This document shows positions 59,928 through 64,000 of a stretch of 64,000 nucleotides of DNA, in pieces. The stretch lies in the NCBI RefSeq assembly GCF_023276355.1, contig NZ_JALLPL010000001.1, positions 806,001 to 870,000 of the forward strand. The letters are read 5' to 3'. Positions within the stretch are counted from its first letter, which is position 1. Every line of letters begins with the position of its first letter. The notes below the pieces were generated by a model. It was given only the letters and a program-made list of their open reading frames with translations. It was not told the origin of the DNA and made no database searches. A program made the translations under genes and the position numbers. Origin of the DNA: Haloplanus sp. XH21 (GTDB taxonomy: Archaea; Halobacteriota; Halobacteria; Halobacteriales; Haloferacaceae).

Positions 59928-59940
59928 CTTCCTGCGAGCG

Positions 59941-61629
59941 ATGCGACACGCTCGCGGACCCTTGCTCACGATCGATGTCGGCACACGCGAGTGGCGGACC
60001 GAACGAATCGACGACGTGCTCGACACCTACGTCGGCGGGCGCGGCGTCGGAACGCGCCTGGCCTACGAGCGGATCCCGTTCGACGCCGACCCGTTCGGCC
60101 CCGAGAACCGCCTGTGTTTCACGGCGGGGCCGCTCCAGACGGCGACGACGAGTTTCGCCGGCCGGCTCTCCTGTACCGGTCTATCGCCACTGACCAACGG
60201 CCTCCTGTCGTCGAACGCGGGCGGGTTTCTCGCGGGTAACTTCGTCGGCGCGGGCTATCCCGCCGTCGAGCTCGTCGGCGAGAGCGACGACCTGCTGGCG
60301 GTGCATGTCCGCGAGGATGGCGTCGCGTTCGAACCCGTGCCCGACCTGACCGGGGCCGAGGTGTCGACGGTGACAGCGTGGGCGCGGGACGACCACGACC
60401 TCTCGGCGGAACACGTCGCTTGCGTCGGCCCGGCGGGGGAGAACCGGGTGCGCTTCGCCGCGATCATGACGACCGAGCACCGCGCGTTCGCGCGCGGCGG
60501 CCTCGGGGCCGCCCTCGGCGCGAAGGGCGTGAAGGCGGTGACGTGGGACGGCGACGCCGATCCTGGGCCGGACTTGGACGCGGCGGCCGAGACGGTGGCG
60601 AGTGCAGTCCACCGCGAAGCCGCCGAAAGCGACCACGTGATGAAAGACCAGGGAACGGCGAGTCTCACGTCCTTCGCGAGCGAGGTCGGCGCGCTGCCGA
60701 CGCGGTACTTCTCGGAGCGCTCCTTCGAAGGAGCCGACGCCATCGGCGGCGAACAGGTCGCCGCGAAGAAGGAGGGACGGGGTACCTGTGCACGGTGTGC
60801 GTTCGCCTGCAAGTTGCCCACGTCGGACGAGGAGACAGGTATCGAGACGGAGGGCCCGGAGTTCGAGACCATCATGGCGTTCGGCAGCAACGCGGGCGTC
60901 GACGACCTGCCAGCCGTCATGCACGCCAACGACCGGTGTGACGAACTCGGCCTCGACACCATCTCGTGTGGCGACGTGGTGTCGGCGTATCTCGCCGCCG
61001 AGGACGCCTTCGGTGACGCCGAACTCGTCCACGACCTGCTGGAGAAAATCGCCCGTCGCGAGGGCGTGGGCGACCGACTGGCCGAGGGGATCCACCGCTG
61101 TCACGACGCCCTCGGCGTGGCGGACTGGACGATGAAGGGCATGGAGTTCGCCGCCCACGACGGCCGCGCGCTGGCGGGGCAGGCGCTCGCCTTCGCCACG
61201 TCGAACCGGGGGGCCGACCACCTCTACGGCAGTCTCTACGTCTACGAATACCCGCTCGTCGACCGGGAGGACGCGTTGCCGGCCGACGAACTCGACGGCA
61301 AGGCGGCCAAACTGGTCGAATCCGAAAACCACAACGCGGCGATGGATGCAGCCATCGCCTGTCGGTTCTCGCGGGGCACGCTCACCGACGAGCGGTTACG
61401 GACACTTCTCGACGCGGACCCGGGCGACCTGCAGGCGCTGGGTGCCCGCATCGTTGATTTAGAGCGGGGGTTCAACAACCGGCGCGGCCGTGACCGACGC
61501 GATGACGACGCCCTTCCGTACGCGCTCGACGGGCTAGACGCGGCGCTCGATACGTACTACGGCCGGCGGGGCTGGACGACTGAGGGCGTCGTCCCCGAGA
61601 AACGGCGTGAGCGACTGCTCGGCGAGTGA
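59941..61629 (+). CDS. Aldehyde:ferredoxin oxidoreductase (tungsten enzyme)
   Basis: A 562-aa AOR-family enzyme that oxidises aldehydes to acids with ferredoxin, using tungsten-bis(molybdopterin) and a 4Fe-4S cluster. The start MRHARGPLLTIDVGTREWRT and DTYVGGRGVGTRLAYERIPF are family N-termini. FTAGPLQTATTSFAGRLSCT, IMTTEHRAFARGGLGAALGA and KGVKAVTWDGDA form domain 1. Cys of CARCAFACKL with the later DTISCGD are the cluster ligands (CxxCxxxC...C). FATSNRGADHLYGSL is the late pterin/substrate block. It is slightly short but complete. Aldehyde unknown. Confidence 0.92.
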   Translation: MRHARGPLLTIDVGTREWRTERIDDVLDTYVGGRGVGTRLAYERIPFDADPFGPENRLCFTAGPLQTATTSFAGRLSCTGLSPLTNGLLSSNAGGFLAGNFVGAGYPAVELVGESDDLLAVHVREDGVAFEPVPDLTGAEVSTVTAWARDDHDLSAEHVACVGPAGENRVRFAAIMTTEHRAFARGGLGAALGAKGVKAVTWDGDADPGPDLDAAAETVASAVHREAAESDHVMKDQGTASLTSFASEVGALPTRYFSERSFEGADAIGGEQVAAKKEGRGTCARCAFACKLPTSDEETGIETEGPEFETIMAFGSNAGVDDLPAVMHANDRCDELGLDTISCGDVVSAYLAAEDAFGDAELVHDLLEKIARREGVGDRLAEGIHRCHDALGVADWTMKGMEFAAHDGRALAGQALAFATSNRGADHLYGSLYVYEYPLVDREDALPADELDGKAAKLVESENHNAAMDAAIACRFSRGTLTDERLRTLLDADPGDLQALGARIVDLERGFNNRRGRDRRDDDALPYALDGLDAALDTYYGRRGWTTEGVVPEKRRERLLGE

Positions 61630-61630
61630 G

Positions 61631-61996
61631 TTACGACTGCTTCCAGTCGGGGGCGGAACGAGGCGGCGACAGGACACCGATGCCGACCGCGGGTTCGTCG
61701 CCGCGGTTCTCGGCCCCGTGTCGCTCGTCGCTGGTGAAGAGGTACGAGTCGCCGGGTCGGAGCGTGACCTCCCCGTCGTCGGTGATCGCCGTTAGCGTCC
61801 CCTTGATCATGTAACCGATCTGTTCGTTGTCGTGCCGGTGGACGGGCAGGGTCGATCCGGGCTCGACTCGCCAGCGCTTCATCGACGCTCGTTCGCCCGC
61901 TGCGAGGTCAGCGAGATACACGCCGCTCGCGACCTCCTCGCCGTCAGCCGCTTCGTCGTTGATCCGCCTCATTCGATCTGTCCCCACATCCGGCAT
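61631..61996 (-). CDS. Cupin-domain protein next to AOR
   Basis: A 121-aa cupin: LADLAAGERASMKRWRVEPG, STLPVHRHDNEQIGYMIKG (motif 1 with His-x-His...Glu metal ligands) and LRPGDSYLFTSDERHGAENR (motif 2 with His). All metal ligands are intact. It is convergent with AOR, stop to stop, and divergent from the binding-protein genes. ATG 61996 is listed; ATG 61972 (MRRINDEAAD) would also fit, depending on which of two TATA-like elements (62010-62018 or 62030-62037, minus strand) is used. Ligand unknown. Confidence 0.82.
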   Translation of the reverse strand: MPDVGTDRMRRINDEAADGEEVASGVYLADLAAGERASMKRWRVEPGSTLPVHRHDNEQIGYMIKGTLTAITDDGEVTLRPGDSYLFTSDERHGAENRGDEPAVGIGVLSPPRSAPDWKQS

Positions 61997-62009
61997 ACGA
62001 AGGGTTACT

Positions 62010-62040
62010 AATAAATGTTCCCGAGAAACTTTTATACTTA
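62010..62040. promoter_or_regulatory. Divergent promoter between cupin and binding-protein genes
   Basis: TTTATACTTA at 62031-62040 lies about 27 bases before the ATG at 62061, giving a leaderless transcript for the plus-strand operon. The same element read on the minus strand (AAGTATAAAAG), or TTTATTAGTA at 62009-62018, could serve the cupin gene. The stretch is distinctly AT-rich between GC-rich genes. Confidence 0.6.
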
Positions 62041-62060
62041 TACAGTCGAACGGTGCGGGT

Positions 62061-62957
62061 ATGTCAGGCGACGACACGATACGGGTGTTCCACCTGCCGT
62101 TCTCGTTCATGCTACCGCAACGGGTCGCGGCCGACCGTGGCTACTTCGCCGACGAGGGACTGGACGTGGACCTGATCGAACGGGACCGCACCTGCGTGAC
62201 GAACAAGTACATTCCGGCGGAGGAGACGCTGACCGGCGACAACGACGTGGACCTCTACCCCATCTGCAAGTGGGAGAGCCTCAAGCGCACGTGGGAGTTC
62301 GACGACGGCCGCATCGTCGCCAAGGGCACGTTCGCGGACCAACCGTACGCGGTGTTCGTCCGCCCCGACGCGGACATCGAGGACCCCGCGGATCTGGCGA
62401 ACACGCCCGTCGGCGTCAACCGGCGGACGGGGCAGGAGTACACCGCCATCCGCGCGCTCGAAGCGCACATGGACGAGGACGAGGTGGTCATCGAGGGTCA
62501 CGGGATGCCGACGGACCGCCTGCGCGCACTCCGCGACGGCGACGTCGACGCCGTCACCCTGCTCGACCCGCATATCACCCTCGCCGAACACCTCGGCTTC
62601 GAGAAGGTCCTCGAGTTCGAGAACCACATGGGCGTCGTCGGCGCCGAGGGGCTCGAGGGCGAAACGCTCGATGCGTTCATGCGGGCGTACCGCCGCGCGG
62701 TCGAGGCCATCAACGCCGACCCCGAGGCCTACCGCGACCAGTATCTCGACATGCTCTGGAAGGACGCCGAGGTGGCGCCCGACCTCTTCGATGATATCGA
62801 TACGGACGCCATCCGTGACGCCATCGAGGTACCGGAGTACGCGGTGCCGGATCTCGCGGACCGCGATGACCTCGACCATCACCTTTCGTGGATGAAACAG
62901 CGGCAGTTGATCGACGACGACGCCGACATCGACGCCATCGTCTCCCCGGTACGGTGA
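62061..62957 (+). CDS. NMT1/THI5-like substrate-binding-fold protein without signal peptide (1)
   Basis: A 298-aa protein of the SsuA/NMT1/THI5-type binding-protein fold: DTIRVFHLPFSFMLPQRVAA, ADRGYFADEGLDVDLIERDR, PYAVFVRPDADIEDPADLAN, TPVGVNRRTGQEYTAIRALE and GDVDAVTLLDPHITLAEHLG. Unlike normal exported binding proteins it starts directly with the first beta strand and has neither Sec, Tat nor lipobox sequence, so it should be cytoplasmic. The THI5 catalytic CCCFC motif is absent. It overlaps the next gene by 4 bp (GTGA). Binding of a small organic anion or aromatic compound is possible; function not known. Confidence 0.78.
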   Translation: MSGDDTIRVFHLPFSFMLPQRVAADRGYFADEGLDVDLIERDRTCVTNKYIPAEETLTGDNDVDLYPICKWESLKRTWEFDDGRIVAKGTFADQPYAVFVRPDADIEDPADLANTPVGVNRRTGQEYTAIRALEAHMDEDEVVIEGHGMPTDRLRALRDGDVDAVTLLDPHITLAEHLGFEKVLEFENHMGVVGAEGLEGETLDAFMRAYRRAVEAINADPEAYRDQYLDMLWKDAEVAPDLFDDIDTDAIRDAIEVPEYAVPDLADRDDLDHHLSWMKQRQLIDDDADIDAIVSPVR

Positions 62958-63946
62958 GCCAGCGCCACCTCGACGCCCAGCGGGCGGCGTTCGACGCGGT
63001 CCACGACGACCCGGACGACCGGCCGGTGATGCGCGCCCGCTTCGAACACAACGGCAGCCCCCGATATCTGCTGTACGCGATCAAGCGGTCCGGTTACGAC
63101 CACGCCCACGGCTTCCACCTCGACGTGGCCCTCGTCTCCGACGAACTCGAAAGCGGGATGGAGACCATCCGACACCGCCTGGCGGACGGCGACACCGACC
63201 TCGTGGACACCGACTACATCTCCGTCGCCCGCGAGCGCGCCGCGGGCGCCGACATCGTCGCCGTCCACCCCTACGGGCGGACCGTCGGCGGTCTCGTCGC
63301 GCCGGAGGACTCGGCTATCGACGGATTGGCGGACCTCTCTGGCCACCGCATCGGGGTCGTGCGCCGTCTCGACAAGAACTGGATTCTGACGCGGGCGGCC
63401 TGCCGCGAGTTCCACGACTTCGACCCCGACGAGACGGCGACGCTCGTCGAGGCCGAGTCGCGGGCGGGGCTTACCCAACTCCTCCGCGACGGCGATGTCG
63501 ACGCCGCACTCCAGTTCTGGCCCATCGTCCCCGAAATCGTCGACACTGGCCCTTACGAGGAGGTGCTGCCCGTCTCGGATCTGGTGCAGCGTCTTTCCGG
63601 AACAGCGAACAAACTCCCCATCGCCACCTTCCTCACCGGCGAGACGTACCTGGAGGAGAACGCGGCGACGGTGCGGGCGTTCACCCGCGCCGCTCGCGAC
63701 GCCGCCGACCGCCTCACCGAGGACGACGACATCTGGACGACCATCGGCGAGCGACTGATGACGACCGACGACCCCGCCGTCGTGCGCGCGGTGCGTGACG
63801 GGTGGCGGGAGATGGTGGTGCGGGACTGGGACGAAGAGAGCGTCGAGGGAATGCATCGCCTGTTCGCTCACCTGACCGCCGTCGCCGGAAGCGAGGCCCT
63901 CGGCGTCGAGGAGATTCCGGCGGGCACGCTTCAGCCAGAGCCATGA
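62954..63946 (+). CDS. NMT1/THI5-like substrate-binding-fold protein without signal peptide (2)
   Basis: A 330-aa protein distantly related to the preceding one and of the same fold: RHLDAQRAAFDAVHDDPDDR, YLLYAIKRSGYDHAHGFHLD, GLVAPEDSAIDGLADLSGHR, IGVVRRLDKNWILTRAACRE and GDVDAALQFWPIVPEIVDT. Again there is no signal or lipobox. GTG 62954 gives the GTGA overlap with the gene before; the 22 extra upstream codons are in another gene. It also overlaps the next gene by ATGA. It differs from its partner in the aromatic residues lining the cleft (FW, YDHAH), so the pair may bind different ligands. Confidence 0.76.
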   Translation: MSQRHLDAQRAAFDAVHDDPDDRPVMRARFEHNGSPRYLLYAIKRSGYDHAHGFHLDVALVSDELESGMETIRHRLADGDTDLVDTDYISVARERAAGADIVAVHPYGRTVGGLVAPEDSAIDGLADLSGHRIGVVRRLDKNWILTRAACREFHDFDPDETATLVEAESRAGLTQLLRDGDVDAALQFWPIVPEIVDTGPYEEVLPVSDLVQRLSGTANKLPIATFLTGETYLEENAATVRAFTRAARDAADRLTEDDDIWTTIGERLMTTDDPAVVRAVRDGWREMVVRDWDEESVEGMHRLFAHLTAVAGSEALGVEEIPAGTLQPEP

Positions 63947-64000
63947 GCGCCCTTTCCCGTCTCGCTGTCCGGCGATCACGACACCGAGATGACCGGTCTC
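63943..64000 (+). CDS. Start of a coupled downstream gene (cut by window edge)
   Basis: ATG 63943 overlaps the stop of the second binding-protein-like gene by 4 bp (ATGA). The 19 visible codons read MSALSRLAVRRSRHRDDRS, basic and not diagnostic. If the locus is an ABC-type system a permease or ATPase would be expected here, but the visible part does not show it. Confidence 0.5.
   Translation, partial: MSALSRLAVRRSRHRDDRS

Noticed and set aside
59332-59940. N-terminal extension of AOR by 203 codons
   Set aside because: The frame is open but overlaps the lipoprotein gene in another frame and its translation is Arg/Asp-rich filler; AOR homology begins at the ATG at 59941.

Overview
The window is chromosomal DNA of a halophilic archaeon (class Halobacteria; the gene set looks closest to Haloferacales, genus not determined). 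The evidence is a very GC-rich sequence, strongly acidic predicted proteins, a CetZ tubulin-like protein, coenzyme F420 genes, Tat-type lipoproteins, archaeal-type TATA promoters with little or no leader, and many haloarchaea-specific small families (UPF0058, UPF0212, DUF5802-like, DUF5813-like). Genes are dense, nearly all housekeeping or metabolic. There is no rRNA, CRISPR array or intact insertion sequence.

Layout. 1-8.4 kb: uppS (cut by the edge), the F420 deazaflavin genes cofH, cofG and cofC, a membrane-anchored protein overlapping cetZ, an NDUFA9-like SDR and tmk. 8.4-10 kb: two small haloarchaeal proteins and tRNA-Leu(TAA), with copies of its own 3' end stacked downstream. 10-13 kb: a translationally coupled pabB-pabA-pabC operon for p-aminobenzoate. 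13-20.3 kb: cyclophilin, a DUF4350-like/SppA pair, a cupin, a DUF3604/PHP-like protein, aIF2-beta, UPF0058, UPF0212 and Ogg. 20.4-25 kb: thrS, an NADPH-type reductase and a CNNM/CorC transporter. 25.1-26.4 kb: a less GC-rich island beside tRNA-Lys(CTT), again with tRNA 3'-end copies. 26.5-28.3 kb: a TrkA-N/DHH phosphoesterase and a PRC-barrel protein.

28.3-37.1 kb is a lactate locus: lctP-lutC-lutB faces a 1021-aa D-lactate dehydrogenase/Fe-S fusion across an AT-rich divergent promoter, with a FilR1-type regulator at the far end. 37.3-40.1 kb holds a DUF123 protein and an MrfA-like helicase. 40.2-45.6 kb is an apparent iron regulon: a homologue of plant reversibly glycosylated polypeptide/UDP-arabinose mutase and an Fbp-type Fe(III) ABC transporter (binding protein, permease, ATPase). 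Both transcription units carry the same 16-bp palindrome at the promoter. 45.6-53 kb: a GT-C-like membrane protein, a Vms1/VLRF1 release-factor relative, small proteins, an alcohol-dehydrogenase-type reductase, MoaB with a natural His-rich head, and ilvD. 53-59 kb: a UbiA prenyltransferase fused to a lycopene-cyclase domain, a family III CoA-transferase, a second aIF2-beta fused to TRAM, an FAH-family enzyme, an ABM protein, UspA, MsrB and a HAD phosphatase. 59-64 kb: a Tat lipoprotein, an aldehyde:ferredoxin oxidoreductase, a cupin and two coupled NMT1/THI5-type binding proteins lacking signal peptides, running off the right edge.

The least explained material is non-coding: a family of about 82-bp palindromes (four copies) and a structurally similar fifth element of different sequence; hairpin units derived from tRNA 3' ends downstream of both tRNA genes; and a 45-bp duplication of the ilvD 3' end flanking a 98-bp repeat-like insert. 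All functional calls come from reading sequence and remembered family motifs; no database search was run.
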